Positions 41,184-50,906 are shown, numbered from the stretch's first letter. The stretch: 64,000 nucleotides of DNA from Streptomyces sp. NBC_01016 (GCF_026341035.1 NZ_JAPEOQ010000002.1:3224001-3288000); one strand, 5' to 3'. Numbers and translations are program-made. Notes: generated by a model from the letters alone, not told the origin.

Positions 41184-42110
41184 ATGTTCAGGTATGCGCT
41201 CCGGCGCCTGATCATCATGGTGCCGATCGGGATCATCGTGACGTTCATCGTCTACGCGATGGTGTTCGCCCTGCCCGGCGACCCCATTCAGGCACTGTCC
41301 GGCGACAAGCCGCTCGCCCCCTCGGTGATCGCGGCCAAGCGCGCCTACTACCACCTCGACGACCCGCTGTTCTCCCAGTACCTGCACTTCATGGGAAACC
41401 TGCTGCAGGGCAACCTCGGCCAGACCTTCGACGGCCAGGACATCGGCGAACAGCTGGCCCTGCGCTGGCCGGTCACCCTCCAGCTCGGACTGACCGCGCT
41501 CGCCATCCAGACCGTCTTCGGCCTGCTGTTCGGCATCTACGCCGGCTGGCGGCGCGACGGGCTCGTCGACCGGTCACTGCTCGGTGCCACCCTCGCGGTG
41601 CTCGCCGTGCCGGGACTCGTCGTCATGTTCTTCGCCCAGTCACTGTTCAGTGTCCAGCTCGGCTGGTTCCCGGTCTCCGGCAGCGCTGACGGCTGGCCCA
41701 CCAGCTATCTGCTGCCCGCCACCGTTCTCGGCGTGCTCGGCTTCGCCGGGCTCGCCCGCATCACCCGCACCAGCCTCGTGGAGGTGGCGGGCGCCGACTT
41801 CGTGCGCACCGGCCGCGCCAAGGGACTGTCCCCGCAGCGCATCCTCTGGCGACACGTGCTGCGCAACGCCCTGCTCCCTGTGATCACGTTCATCGGGCTC
41901 GACCTGGCCGGCACGCTCGGCGGCGCGATCATCACCGAAGGCATCTACAACCTCAACGGCATCGGCCAGTTCATGTTTCGCTCGATCGGAATGAAGGAGG
42001 GCGGAGTCGTCGTCACTCTCTCCACTGTCCTGCTCATCGGCTACATGGTCGTCAACTTGATCGTCGACCTGCTCTACGGCCTCCTCGACCCGCGGGTGCG
42101 TCATGTCTAG
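41184..42110 (+). CDS. dppB: Peptide ABC transporter permease DppB
   Basis: A 308-aa inner-membrane permease with six helices. N-terminal MFRYALRRLIIMVPIGIIVTFIVY is typical of DppB/OppB, and the EAA loop reads EVAGADFVRTGRAKGLSPQRILWRHVLRNALLP. It pairs with DppC to form the channel. An AAGGAGA ribosome site precedes ATG 41184. The end overlaps dppC by 8 nt. Confidence 0.95.
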   Translation: MFRYALRRLIIMVPIGIIVTFIVYAMVFALPGDPIQALSGDKPLAPSVIAAKRAYYHLDDPLFSQYLHFMGNLLQGNLGQTFDGQDIGEQLALRWPVTLQLGLTALAIQTVFGLLFGIYAGWRRDGLVDRSLLGATLAVLAVPGLVVMFFAQSLFSVQLGWFPVSGSADGWPTSYLLPATVLGVLGFAGLARITRTSLVEVAGADFVRTGRAKGLSPQRILWRHVLRNALLPVITFIGLDLAGTLGGAIITEGIYNLNGIGQFMFRSIGMKEGGVVVTLSTVLLIGYMVVNLIVDLLYGLLDPRVRHV

Positions 42111-42996
42111 CCCCGCGCTGGTCGTGGCGACCGAGACCGAGCCGACCGCCGAGGACGCCCCCGCGGGCGCCGCGGTCCTACGCGAACTGCTGCGCAAGCC
42201 GCGGTTCGTCCTGTCCGGTGTGGTGATCCTCGTCATCGTGGCGATGGCGGCTTTCCCACGCCTGTTCACCTCCGTCGACCCCACCGCCTGCAACCTGCGG
42301 TACAGCAAGATCGGACCCTCCGCGGCGCACTGGTTCGGCTACGACATCCAGGGCTGCGACTACTTCGCCAATGTCATCTACGGCGCCCGCCCCTCGGTCC
42401 TGGTCAGCGTCTCCGTCACCCTCGTCGGCTTCGTGGTGGCCTGCACCCTCGGCATGCTCGCCGGATACTTCCCCGGATTCGTCGACGGCCTGGTCTCTCG
42501 CACCGCCGACGTCCTGTTCGCGCTGCCCGGCCTCGTCGCGATGATCGTCATCCTGCAGGCCTTCTCGGCCCGTTCGGTGTGGACGATCGCCTTCGTGATC
42601 GTGCTGCTCGGCTGGCCCGCCGGGATGCGTCTGATGCGTTCCACGGTGCTGTCCGTGCGCAGCCGCGAGTACGTGCTGGCGTCCCGGGTGCTCGGCGCGA
42701 CCGCACCGCACATCCTGCGCAAACACATCTTCCCGAATTCCGTGGCTCCGCTGCTCGCCCTCACCACACTCTCGGTCGGTGTCGCCGTCGGAACCGAGGC
42801 CGCGCTGACCTTCCTCGGCATCGGGCTGCAGCCGCCCACCATCTCCTGGGGTCTGCAGATCGCCATCGCCGCGTCCTACCGCGACGACATCCATCTGTTC
42901 CTCTTCCCCGCGCTGTTCCTGACGCTGACAGTGATGTCCTTCATGATGATGGGCGACACCGTTCGGGACGCGCTCGACCCGAAGCTGCGGAGGTGA
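42103..42996 (+). CDS. dppC: Peptide ABC transporter permease DppC
   Basis: A 297-aa permease with a long N-terminal cytoplasmic segment, an OppC_N-type helix near 30-50 and the EAA loop SREYVLASRVLGATAPHILRKHIFPNSVAP. Partner of DppB. It starts within the end of dppB, indicating translational coupling. Confidence 0.95.
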   Translation: MSSPALVVATETEPTAEDAPAGAAVLRELLRKPRFVLSGVVILVIVAMAAFPRLFTSVDPTACNLRYSKIGPSAAHWFGYDIQGCDYFANVIYGARPSVLVSVSVTLVGFVVACTLGMLAGYFPGFVDGLVSRTADVLFALPGLVAMIVILQAFSARSVWTIAFVIVLLGWPAGMRLMRSTVLSVRSREYVLASRVLGATAPHILRKHIFPNSVAPLLALTTLSVGVAVGTEAALTFLGIGLQPPTISWGLQIAIAASYRDDIHLFLFPALFLTLTVMSFMMMGDTVRDALDPKLRR

Positions 42997-43004
42997 GCGC
43001 GGAC

Positions 43005-44048
43005 ATGACCGCCACCGACACCGTCGAGCACACCGCCCCGCTGCTCGAAGTCACCGACCTCACCGTCGAGTTCGCCACACAGGGCGGCACCTTGCGCGCC
43101 GTCGACGAGGTCTCCTGGTCCCTGCACCGGGGCAAGACCCTCGTCGTCCTCGGCGAGTCCGGTTCCGGCAAGAGCGTCTCCACGCAGGCCATCACCGGCA
43201 TCCTCGACTCACCGCCGGGCCGCGTCCGCGCGGGCAGCGCACTCTTCGACGGCCAGGACCTGATCGCGATCCCCGAGAAGCAGCGCCGCCGGATCATCGG
43301 CAGCCGCATCTCGCTCGTCTTCCAGGACGCCCTGTCCGCCCTCAACCCCGTGCACACGGTCGGCCGCCAGATCGCCGAGCTCTACCAGGTGCACCGCGGC
43401 ATGTCCCGCAAGGACGCCATGCGCGGGGCCGCCGTCATGCTCGACCGGGTCGGCATCCCCAGTGCCCGTGCGCGGGTGCGCGACTACCCGCACGAGTTCT
43501 CCGGCGGCATGCGACAGCGCGTCATGATCGCCATGGCGCTCGCGCTCGGTCCCGAGGTGCTCATCGCCGACGAACCGACCACCGCGCTCGACGTCACCGT
43601 CCAGGCCCAGATCCTCGAACTCCTGGAGGAGATCCAGCAGGACAGTGACATGGGCGTCGTCCTCATCACCCACGACCTGGGCGTCGCCGCCGAGATCGCC
43701 GACGATCTCGTCATCATGTACGCGGGCCGGGTCATCGAATCGGGCCCCACCGCGCTCGTCCTCGGCGACCCGGCCCACCCCTACACCCAGGGCCTGCTGC
43801 GCTCGATGCCGTCGAGCGAGATGAAGGGACTAGAACTGCCCGCCATCCCCGGCACCCCGCCCAACATGCTGCGCCTGCCGACCGGCTGCCCCTTCAGGCC
43901 GCGCTGCCCCAAGGCGATCGACCTGTGCGCCACCGAGCGCCCCGAGCTGTCCACCCTGTCGGGCGGCGGTCCCCGCAAGGTTGCCTGCCACCTCGCGGAC
44001 ACCCTCGACACCACGCAGACCCCTTCACTGGCCGGAGGCGCCTCATGA
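43005..44048 (+). CDS. dppD: Peptide ABC transporter ATPase DppD
   Basis: A 347-aa ABC ATPase: Walker A GESGSGKS, Q-loop in SLVFQDALSALNP, signature FSGGMRQRV, Walker B VLIADEPTTALDV and the H-loop THD. The C-terminal oligopeptide/dipeptide extension carries the cysteine cluster C-x5-C-x6-C plus a later Cys (GCPFRPRCPKAIDLC). The ATG at 43005 is used; an in-frame GTG at 42993 overlapping the dppC stop is an alternative. Confidence 0.95.
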   Translation: MTATDTVEHTAPLLEVTDLTVEFATQGGTLRAVDEVSWSLHRGKTLVVLGESGSGKSVSTQAITGILDSPPGRVRAGSALFDGQDLIAIPEKQRRRIIGSRISLVFQDALSALNPVHTVGRQIAELYQVHRGMSRKDAMRGAAVMLDRVGIPSARARVRDYPHEFSGGMRQRVMIAMALALGPEVLIADEPTTALDVTVQAQILELLEEIQQDSDMGVVLITHDLGVAAEIADDLVIMYAGRVIESGPTALVLGDPAHPYTQGLLRSMPSSEMKGLELPAIPGTPPNMLRLPTGCPFRPRCPKAIDLCATERPELSTLSGGGPRKVACHLADTLDTTQTPSLAGGAS

Positions 44049-45055
44049 GTGACGTACTCCTCCAGGCGACCGGCCTGGCCAAGCACTACGACACCGCGCC
44101 CCGGCTGCGTCCCGGACGCGCCAAGTCCCTGGTGCGTGCCGTCGACGGCGTCGACCTCGAACTGCGCAAGGGGGAATCCCTCGGCATCGTCGGCGAGTCC
44201 GGCTGCGGCAAGTCGACCCTGCTGCGACTGCTGTGCGCGCTGGAGCGGCCCACCGCCGGCAGCCTCACCTTCGACGGCCAGGACGTCGGCCGGCTGCGCG
44301 GCGCCGCACTGCGCCGCTGGCGACGCCGCGTCCAAGTGGTTTTCCAGGACCCGTACGCCTCGCTCAACCCGCGCATGCGCGTACGAGACATCATCGGAGA
44401 GGGCTACGACGTCCATCCCGACGCCGTCCCTAAGCAGGGGCGCCGCCACCGGGTCGAGGAACTGCTCGAACTGGTGGGCCTGGAGCCCGCGCACGCCGAC
44501 CGCTTCCCGCACCAGTTCTCCGGCGGACAACGCCAGCGCATCGGCATCGCCCGGGGCATCGCCCTCGGCCCCGACGTCCTCCTGTGCGACGAACCCGTCT
44601 CGGCCCTCGACCTGTCGGTACAGGCCCAAGTGGTCAACCTACTGCTGCGCCTGCAAAGGGAGTTGGGCCTCAGTCTGGTCTTCGTCTCCCACGACCTCGG
44701 CGTGGTACGCCACATCTCCGACCGGATCGCGGTCATGTACCTGGGCAAGGTGGCAGAGTACGCCGACGCCTCCCACCTCTACGAACGCCCCGCCCACCCC
44801 TACACCCAGGCACTGCTGTCGGCCGAGCCGTCCCTCGACCGGATCCGCAAGCCCGACGCCCCGCGCCGTCGCCGCATCGTCCTCGCCGGCGACCCGCCGT
44901 CGCCGGTCAACCCGCCTTCGGGGTGCCGGTTCCACACACGGTGTCCGGTGGTGCGGGATGTGTGCCGACACACCGAGCCGGAACTGGAGCAGGTGGCCGG
45001 GCGGCTGGCGGCATGTCACTTCGCGGAGGAGCTGCTCGGCGCGGACGCTCTATGA
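44045..45055 (+). CDS. dppF: Peptide ABC transporter ATPase DppF
   Basis: A 336-aa ABC ATPase: Walker A GESGCGKS, VVFQDPYASLNPRM, signature FSGGQRQRI, Walker B VLLCDEPVSALDL, THD-type SHDLG and the terminal cysteine cluster (GCRFHTRCPVVRDVC). It begins on the dppD stop (ATGA). Its 3' end overlaps the convergent MFS gene by 6 nt, so the two transcripts run into each other. Confidence 0.95.
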   Translation: MSDVLLQATGLAKHYDTAPRLRPGRAKSLVRAVDGVDLELRKGESLGIVGESGCGKSTLLRLLCALERPTAGSLTFDGQDVGRLRGAALRRWRRRVQVVFQDPYASLNPRMRVRDIIGEGYDVHPDAVPKQGRRHRVEELLELVGLEPAHADRFPHQFSGGQRQRIGIARGIALGPDVLLCDEPVSALDLSVQAQVVNLLLRLQRELGLSLVFVSHDLGVVRHISDRIAVMYLGKVAEYADASHLYERPAHPYTQALLSAEPSLDRIRKPDAPRRRRIVLAGDPPSPVNPPSGCRFHTRCPVVRDVCRHTEPELEQVAGRLAACHFAEELLGADAL

Positions 45056-46513
45056 CGCCGACCCGGACAACGTCTCCAGCGAGCGGCCCTTCGTGGCCGT
45101 GGACAGGGTGAGCGTGAGGACGCAGCCCGCGGCGAGGACCGCGCAGATGAGGCTGAAGACGCCGGTGAAGCGGAGGGTGGCGTACATCGTGCCGATGAGC
45201 ATGGGGGCGACGATGCCGCCGATCCGGCTGAAGGCGTCCGACGTGGCTGCCGCCATCGAGCGCAGCTGCGTCGGGTAGACCTCCGGGAGGTACGTGTACA
45301 GCGGTGCGTAGAGGCCGTTGAGGAAGAAGCCGAGGAGCAGGCTGAGGACGAGGACCGACAGGTCGGTCTCGGCCTGTGAGACGAGGAAGGCGCAGAGCGT
45401 GGACGCGGCGAGGCACGTCACGATCGACCACTTGCGGTCCGTCCGGTCGGCGAGCCAGGCGGCGGGGTAGTAGCCGAGCACCTGGGCGACCTCGACAAGG
45501 AGCGCGTAGCCGAAGCTGTCGGTGATGCTCATGCCCCGGTCGAGCAGCATGCTGGGCAGGAACGTCAGGAACCCGTAGTAGGCGAAGCTCGCGACGAAGA
45601 ACATGCTCCATACGACGATCGTCTGGCGCAGGTACGGGCCCCGCCACAGGCCGGTGAACTGCGCCGCCGCGCCCAGGTCTTCGTCGCGTGCGGCCGTCCC
45701 GGGCGGCTCGGGGGCGGGGAGGGGTGTGCCGGTGCGTGCGCGGACCGACTCCTCCAGTCTGGTCACCACCGCCTCGGCCTCGTCGTCGCGGCCCTTGAGT
45801 AGCAAGTAGCGCGGCGACTCCGGCAGATTGCGCCGCCACCACAGGGCGAGGATCACGGGCAGGCCCACGAGGACCAGGCCCCAGCGCCACCCGTGGTCGA
45901 CCCGGGCCACGACGAAGGTGCCGATCAGCGCGGCCAGTACATACCCCAGGCCGAAGAACCCTGCGAGGGAACCGACGTAGGTGGCTCGCTTGGCGCGCGG
46001 CGCGAACTCGGCCAGGTAGGGGATCACGATGTTGACGTTGATCCCCACTCCGACACCCGCGAGGAAGCGCAGGGCCAGGAGGAAGCCGTAGTCGGGGGCG
46101 GCCGCCGACAGCAGTGTGCAGCCGCTGTACAGGACCAGCGACCACAGGAGCAGCGGCTTGCGGCCCACCCGGTTGCCCAGGAGCGCGAGCGACAGGTCAC
46201 CCACGAGCGCGCCGGCCAGCGTCGCGCTCGCGATCATGCCCTGCTCGCTGCCGGTGAGCGCGAACGCCGTGGTGATCAGCGGGAGCAGGAAGGACATGAT
46301 GCCCAGGTCGAGCCCGTCCAGGGTGGTGCTGAGACCGCCCTGCGTGAGGATGCGGCCCTGCACCCATGTCATGGGGAGCCGGTCGATGCGGGCGGTCAGC
46401 CGGGCGGCGCGTGCGTCCGGATCGTCCGGCGGCGGCGGCACTGTTGCGGCCGGATTCGGGTCCGGAACCTGTGCCGGTTTCCGTGGCATGTTCGCGGTCT
46501 GCTCAGATGTCAT
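45050..46513 (-). CDS. AAHS/sugar-porter-type MFS transporter
   Basis: A 487-aa MFS permease with 12 helices. Features: TTLDGLDLGIMSFLLPLI in helix 1, GNRVGRKPLLLW in loop 2-3, RFLAGVGVGINVNIVIPYLAEF in helices 4-5 and NLPESPRYLL in the central loop, as in aromatic-acid:H+ symporters and sugar porters. The first 50 residues are hydrophilic and Pro-rich. It is the last gene of an operon with an M19 dipeptidase; its start overlaps the dipeptidase end by 11 nt. It may import or export a product of that enzyme. Confidence 0.88.
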   Translation of the reverse strand: MTSEQTANMPRKPAQVPDPNPAATVPPPPDDPDARAARLTARIDRLPMTWVQGRILTQGGLSTTLDGLDLGIMSFLLPLITTAFALTGSEQGMIASATLAGALVGDLSLALLGNRVGRKPLLLWSLVLYSGCTLLSAAAPDYGFLLALRFLAGVGVGINVNIVIPYLAEFAPRAKRATYVGSLAGFFGLGYVLAALIGTFVVARVDHGWRWGLVLVGLPVILALWWRRNLPESPRYLLLKGRDDEAEAVVTRLEESVRARTGTPLPAPEPPGTAARDEDLGAAAQFTGLWRGPYLRQTIVVWSMFFVASFAYYGFLTFLPSMLLDRGMSITDSFGYALLVEVAQVLGYYPAAWLADRTDRKWSIVTCLAASTLCAFLVSQAETDLSVLVLSLLLGFFLNGLYAPLYTYLPEVYPTQLRSMAAATSDAFSRIGGIVAPMLIGTMYATLRFTGVFSLICAVLAAGCVLTLTLSTATKGRSLETLSGSAS

Positions 46514-47540
46514 CGCCCGTCGGCCTTTCGCTTTCGAAAACGGCGGAGTAGAGGCGCAGCCAGTTGCCTCCGACCACCGCGTGCGCCTCGTCGGGTGCGA
46601 AGCCGAAGTCGACCAGCCTGTCGGTGACTTGGGCGAGGCCGGAGGCGTCGGTGAGCCACTCCGTGGTGTCGGTGTCGGTGTCGGAGGCGGGAGAGGTGCC
46701 GAGGTCCGCGCCGCGCTGTTCGCCGCGTGTCCAGCGCCCCTTGCGCATCCACGTGAACTCCGCCGCCCCCGCCCTCGGGCTCAGGTCCGTGCCGATGGCC
46801 ACATGCCGGGCACCGACCAGGTCGACCGTGCGGGCCACCATCGCGCACCAGTCGTCCAAGGTGCGCGCGTAGTGCCCACAGATCGAGCGGTACGTGGCGA
46901 GGCCCACGACCCCGTCCCGCGCGGCGAGCGCCTTGAGCGTGGCGTCGTCCGCGTTGCGCGGATGGTCGTACAGGGAACGGGGGTTGGCGTGGGTGAGGGC
47001 CACCGGCAGCGCGGAGTGCTCGATGGCGTCCCGCCGGGTGCGCTCGCCGGAGTGCGAGAGGTCGACCAGCATGCCGACCGCGTTCATCTCGCGCACCACT
47101 TCACGGCCGAAGCGGGTGAGTCCCGGGTCGGACTCCTCGTAACAGGAGCCCCCGAACTCGGTGTTGTTGTTGTACGTCAGCTGCATCACGCGCAGCCCCA
47201 TGTCGTGAAAGAGCCGGACGAATCCGAGCCGGCCCTGGAGCGGGCTGGCGTTCTGCGCCCCCAGGAGGATGGCGGTGCGGCCCTGCTCCTTCGCCCGTTC
47301 GATGTCGGCGGCGGTGCGTGCGGGCACGACCAGGTCGGCGTTGGCGGCGAGGAGGTCGTTCCAGGCGGCCAGCGCGTCCATGGTCTCGACCGCGTCCTCC
47401 CAGAACGCGACCGTGGCCGTCGCGCAGGTCACGCCGCCCGCGCGCAGTTGGAGGAAGACGTCGCGGTCGTAGGGGCCGCATTGCAGGCCGTCGATGACGA
47501 GGGGTGTGTCCCGGCTGGGGGCGGTAGCGGTGGCGGTCAT
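46503..47540 (-). CDS. M19-family membrane dipeptidase (renal dipeptidase-like)
   Basis: A 345-aa binuclear-zinc amidohydrolase. M19 landmarks: LVIDGLQCG, where the usual metal-binding DGH/DxD start is altered to DGLQC, GRTAILLGAQNASPLQG, MQLTYNNNTEFGGSCYEESDPGLTRFG, LVDLSHSGERT, PVALTHANPRSL and HVAIGTDLS. It hydrolyses dipeptides, often with a D-residue, in known members. The substitution at the first metal motif could alter metal binding. The start overlaps the preceding DUF gene (ATGA). No signal peptide. Confidence 0.88.
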   Translation of the reverse strand: MTATATAPSRDTPLVIDGLQCGPYDRDVFLQLRAGGVTCATATVAFWEDAVETMDALAAWNDLLAANADLVVPARTAADIERAKEQGRTAILLGAQNASPLQGRLGFVRLFHDMGLRVMQLTYNNNTEFGGSCYEESDPGLTRFGREVVREMNAVGMLVDLSHSGERTRRDAIEHSALPVALTHANPRSLYDHPRNADDATLKALAARDGVVGLATYRSICGHYARTLDDWCAMVARTVDLVGARHVAIGTDLSPRAGAAEFTWMRKGRWTRGEQRGADLGTSPASDTDTDTTEWLTDASGLAQVTDRLVDFGFAPDEAHAVVGGNWLRLYSAVFESERPTGDDI

Positions 47541-48205
47541 GAGGCGACCTCCACCGGTTCGTCCTCGCCGACCTCCGCGAGGATCTCGCCGCCCGGGCCG
47601 AACAGCGAGTCACCGGCGTGGGTGCGCGACAGCGCGCTGTCCGGGGTCAGCGCCGCCTCCGCCTCGGTGACGAAGCGCTGCCACAGCGTGCCTGTGACCG
47701 GCACTCCGTAGGTCTGGGCGCGCAGCTCGGCGGCGTCCGGCCCGGGGCGCGGGCCGTCAGGGGTGGGCGTCACGGTGACCGTGGACTCGGTGAGGGCCAG
47801 TTCCACGCCGTGGCGGCGGGCCAGCGGTGGCAGGGCGCGGACGGCCCAGTCGTCGCCGGGGGCGGTGAAGGAGGCGGAGCCGTCGGTGTGGGCGGCGGCC
47901 ACGGCGAGGTCGAGGAGGTCGGCGGCTGTGGCGAGGGCGGGTTGTGCGTCCGGGGCGGGGAACTGGGCTGTGGCGCCATCCAGTTGGGGCCGCAGGTGCC
48001 GGGCGCGCAGGGCGGGCAGCGCGTCCAGCAGGCCGGCCAGGCCGTCGAGTCCGTGTGTCTCGGCGCAGACGACGATGTCCCGGGTCGCTGCCACGGAGCC
48101 GAACGGGATCGCGGTGGTCAGCAGCACCCGGCCGGTCATCAGGCGCAGCTCACGGACCGATACGCGCAGGTCGGCGGGGGCGTGGTGGGCAGGGGTGGGG
48201 GTCAC
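47537..48205 (-). CDS. Uncharacterised protein, possibly DUF3726-like
   Basis: A 222-aa protein. The N-terminus (DLRVSVRELRLMTGRVLLTT then AIPFGSVAATRDIVVCAETHGLDGLAGLLD) loosely fits the DUF3726 pattern, whose members are about 210-230 aa and of unknown function. GTG 48205 has GAGGAG upstream and overlaps the stop of the preceding gene; its own stop overlaps the dipeptidase start. The tight coupling implies a shared pathway. I cannot assign a function. Confidence 0.7.
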   Translation of the reverse strand: MTPTPAHHAPADLRVSVRELRLMTGRVLLTTAIPFGSVAATRDIVVCAETHGLDGLAGLLDALPALRARHLRPQLDGATAQFPAPDAQPALATAADLLDLAVAAAHTDGSASFTAPGDDWAVRALPPLARRHGVELALTESTVTVTPTPDGPRPGPDAAELRAQTYGVPVTGTLWQRFVTEAEAALTPDSALSRTHAGDSLFGPGGEILAEVGEDEPVEVAS

Positions 48206-49932
48206 GCGTTCTCCTCGGTGCGGGTGGGAGCGGCGGCGGCCGGTCGTGCGGGCAGCGTCCAGTCGTCGCGGTCGTGTCGGTGGATGGCGTGGCGCGTGGG
48301 CGCGCCGTGGAAGAGCAGGCCGAGGACATTGCGCCCGGCGGAGTCGGCGGTCTTGTCCAGGCCGTGGACCGCCGAGTTGAGGAACCGTACGAGGTACGCG
48401 GGCACGAACGCGTCGTCGGCGATGTTCATGTGCGGGCTGTGCAGGGCGAGTTCGGCGAGGCTCTGCACGCGCGCCACCGTGTCCCGGTGTCCGGGACACC
48501 GCACGCAGAACGCTCCCGTGGTCTCGCGCGGATCGGCCGCCTTCAGATCCGCGTACAGGGCCTGCACCGAACGCGGCACGTTGAGCTGCCAGTCGAGGCC
48601 TTCGGTGACCTCCTCGCGCGGCCCGCGCCGGGGCTCCTCGGCGGCACGGGACTTGTACCAGATGTGGCGCAGCGCGCCCGGCGTGGTCAGATCCAGGTCG
48701 AGTGCCCAGCGGTAGGCGGTGTCGAGGTGCACCAGGAGGGCCCCGGTCGTCTGCTGAGGTGTGGCGGTCAGTGTCTCGTCCACCCGCTGCCGTTCGACGA
48801 GTGGATCCGTGAGGTGCGGCACGCTGTCGATGAGCACACCGGCCAGGGTCTCGACGGCCCGCTCGTCCAGCTCCGCGTTCCATCGGGCCCACAGGCGCGG
48901 GAGCGCATCGGCGCTGCTCGGCCGCTCCAGGGCGTCCAGGAGAGCGATCGCCCGGTGCAGGGAGCGGGCGAGTTCGGCCGGCGGCTCGAACTGGTCGTAG
49001 ACGGTGGGGTCTTGTGCATGGAAGCGCGCGGTGCGCTCGATCAGCTCTCGTACGGCGGACAGGTGCGGGGCGCCGCGCCGCGCGTCCAGGGCCTGCGCGA
49101 GGGCCTGTTCGCGCAGATCGAGCCAACGGTCGACGAGACGGGGGTGGTTGTTGGCGAAGAAGACGAGGCCGAGCGCGGAGGCGTTGCCGAGCCCCAGACG
49201 GCGCCGCAGTTCCGGGTCGAGCGCGGGGGCCTCGGGGTTGCGGTGCCGGGCCAGGTGCTCGGCGAGGTCGGCGGCGAACTCGCGCATCAGATAGGCGGCG
49301 AGCATTTGGGCATGCAGGGGCGCGGCCAGCGGATGGTTGTCGGGCAGCGCCGCGAAGGACCGGGTGCCGAACGTGCCGTTCCCGTCCAGGCCGGTGTTGC
49401 GCATCAAGTAGCCGACGTCCCAAAGGCGATCGGCGTCCGGCTGATGTCCCTCGGCGAGGCTGGAGACGACGTGCTCGAACAGTCGCAGGCTGCGGTTGGA
49501 GCGGCACCACACCAAGGTGTGCGCGGTGGCCCGGCCCCCGTAGAGCTTCGGCATCTCCCGTTCGGTGTGCGCGAGTTCGCTGTCGTCCGCGGTGCCGTCG
49601 AAGAGCGCGCCCGTCATGTCCCAGTCGGTGCCGACGATCCGGCTGGTACGTCCCTCCAGGCGCGGCCTGAAGGAGAAGGCGACGAAGTCGAGGGGCCCTC
49701 CCGGCGTCCGGACGCGATAGCGGGCGCGGCCGCGGGCCTCCTCGTCGATGGCGAACTCGAGCCGCTCGACCCGCCAGCCCTGCGCCGTCATGCGGTTGAC
49801 CAGTGCCCGGCTCGCGCTGAGCCGGGTGGGCGGGATCTGGGCGAGGCGCTCGGGCCGCAGGAGCCGGTCCGGGGTGCGGTCGGTGGGTTCGGTGTGTCCT
49901 GCGGGTTCGACGACGGAAAGGGGCACGTTCAT
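48202..49932 (-). CDS. Uncharacterised 576-aa protein of the dipeptidase operon
   Basis: A 576-aa soluble protein with no domain I can name. It is rich in conserved-looking motifs: PTRLSASRALVNRMTAQGW, VGTDWDMTGALFDG, EMPKLYGGRA, YLMRNTGLDGNGTFGTRSF, QMLAAYLMREFAADLAEHLA and NASALGLVFFANNHPRLVDRW, suggesting an enzyme or scaffold. A Cys-pair FCVRCPGH lies near residue 500. Only the stop overlaps the next gene; the IclR gene lies 90 bp upstream. I recall similar proteins near dipeptidases in proteobacteria, which would need checking. Confidence 0.72.
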   Translation of the reverse strand: MNVPLSVVEPAGHTEPTDRTPDRLLRPERLAQIPPTRLSASRALVNRMTAQGWRVERLEFAIDEEARGRARYRVRTPGGPLDFVAFSFRPRLEGRTSRIVGTDWDMTGALFDGTADDSELAHTEREMPKLYGGRATAHTLVWCRSNRSLRLFEHVVSSLAEGHQPDADRLWDVGYLMRNTGLDGNGTFGTRSFAALPDNHPLAAPLHAQMLAAYLMREFAADLAEHLARHRNPEAPALDPELRRRLGLGNASALGLVFFANNHPRLVDRWLDLREQALAQALDARRGAPHLSAVRELIERTARFHAQDPTVYDQFEPPAELARSLHRAIALLDALERPSSADALPRLWARWNAELDERAVETLAGVLIDSVPHLTDPLVERQRVDETLTATPQQTTGALLVHLDTAYRWALDLDLTTPGALRHIWYKSRAAEEPRRGPREEVTEGLDWQLNVPRSVQALYADLKAADPRETTGAFCVRCPGHRDTVARVQSLAELALHSPHMNIADDAFVPAYLVRFLNSAVHGLDKTADSAGRNVLGLLFHGAPTRHAIHRHDRDDWTLPARPAAAAPTRTEENA

Positions 49933-50022
49933 ACGCAGTCCTGATGGTGTGTGGGTGGTACGTCGGCGGGCCCGGGGGAGCGGGCCGGCCGGGACAGGGG
50001 GACACGGGGAGAGATGCAGGTG

Positions 50023-50808
50023 TCAGCCGTGCAGGCCGAGGGCACCACTGGTGTCGAGCCGGAGCAGCTGCTCGATCTCGTGGGCGGTGGGTCGCAGTAC
50101 GGCGAGCGCGTCGGCCGTCGTGATGCGCTCGCGTGGTCCGTGCACGCTGAGCGCCGCGACGACCTGGTTGCCGGGGCGGCACAGCGGGACGGCGAGCGCG
50201 GCGATGCCGTCCTGCTCGTCGTCGGTGGACGTCGCCCACCGGGTTCCGTTGATGAGGCCGAGTTCGTCGGCATCGGGCAGGGCGATGCCCCGATCCCGCA
50301 GCGGTTCCGTGATGTCCTGCGCGCACAGCGCCGCGAGCAGGCGTCCGGAAGCACTGGAGGTCAGGCTGAGCCGGTCGCCGAGGAGCAGCGTGGCGTGCAG
50401 GGACCGGCCCGGATCGGCGCGCTGGACGACCCGCGCGGTGTCCGTGTCGAGCACGGCGATGCTGACGACCTCGCCCGCCTGCCGCGCGGCGCGCTCCAGC
50501 AGCGGAGCCGTGCGTTCGCCGATGCCGGCCTGGCGCAGGGCGGCGTGTCCCAGGTGGGCCGGGCGCAGGGTCAACCGGTAGGAGCCGTCCGGGAGTTGCT
50601 CCATCCAGCCCGCCGCCTCCAAGGTGACCAGTTGGCGGTGTGTCTCGGCCCGTGATGTGCCCATGGCCCGGGCGAGGGACGAGACCCGGACGGGCTCCGT
50701 CGCGTCGGCCAGGGAGTCGAGCAGAGTCAAGGCCTTCAGGACCGTGGCCAGGGGAGGTGTGGCGGGTCGTGGCGGCCCCGGCGTCGCGGCGCTTGTCACA
50801 GTATTCAT
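50023..50808 (-). CDS. IclR-family regulator
   Basis: A 261-aa regulator with a winged helix (VSSLARAMGTSRAETHRQLVTLEAAGWM) and an IclR effector domain (RAARQAGEVVSIAVLDTDTARVVQ, LTSSASGRLLAA, AALAVPLCRPGNQVVAALSVHG). It is first in the minus-strand run leading to the dipeptidase and MFS genes and so probably regulates them, in response to a small acid or amide. Divergent from the beta-propeller gene, with the iron box lying between. Confidence 0.92.
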   Translation of the reverse strand: MNTVTSAATPGPPRPATPPLATVLKALTLLDSLADATEPVRVSSLARAMGTSRAETHRQLVTLEAAGWMEQLPDGSYRLTLRPAHLGHAALRQAGIGERTAPLLERAARQAGEVVSIAVLDTDTARVVQRADPGRSLHATLLLGDRLSLTSSASGRLLAALCAQDITEPLRDRGIALPDADELGLINGTRWATSTDDEQDGIAALAVPLCRPGNQVVAALSVHGPRERITTADALAVLRPTAHEIEQLLRLDTSGALGLHG

Positions 50809-50906
50809 GACACCGTCTTTCTTTGAGAGACGGCGGGACTGTAGGGAGCGGGCGGGGGTTGCACAAGGGGGTGACGCATTAATTCCCTGTCACCCTTGCC
50901 GTTACA

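Noticed and set aside
48206..50866. Long extension upstream of the 222-aa gene
   Set aside because: Shadow of the 576-aa and IclR genes; Arg/Pro/His-rich without domains.
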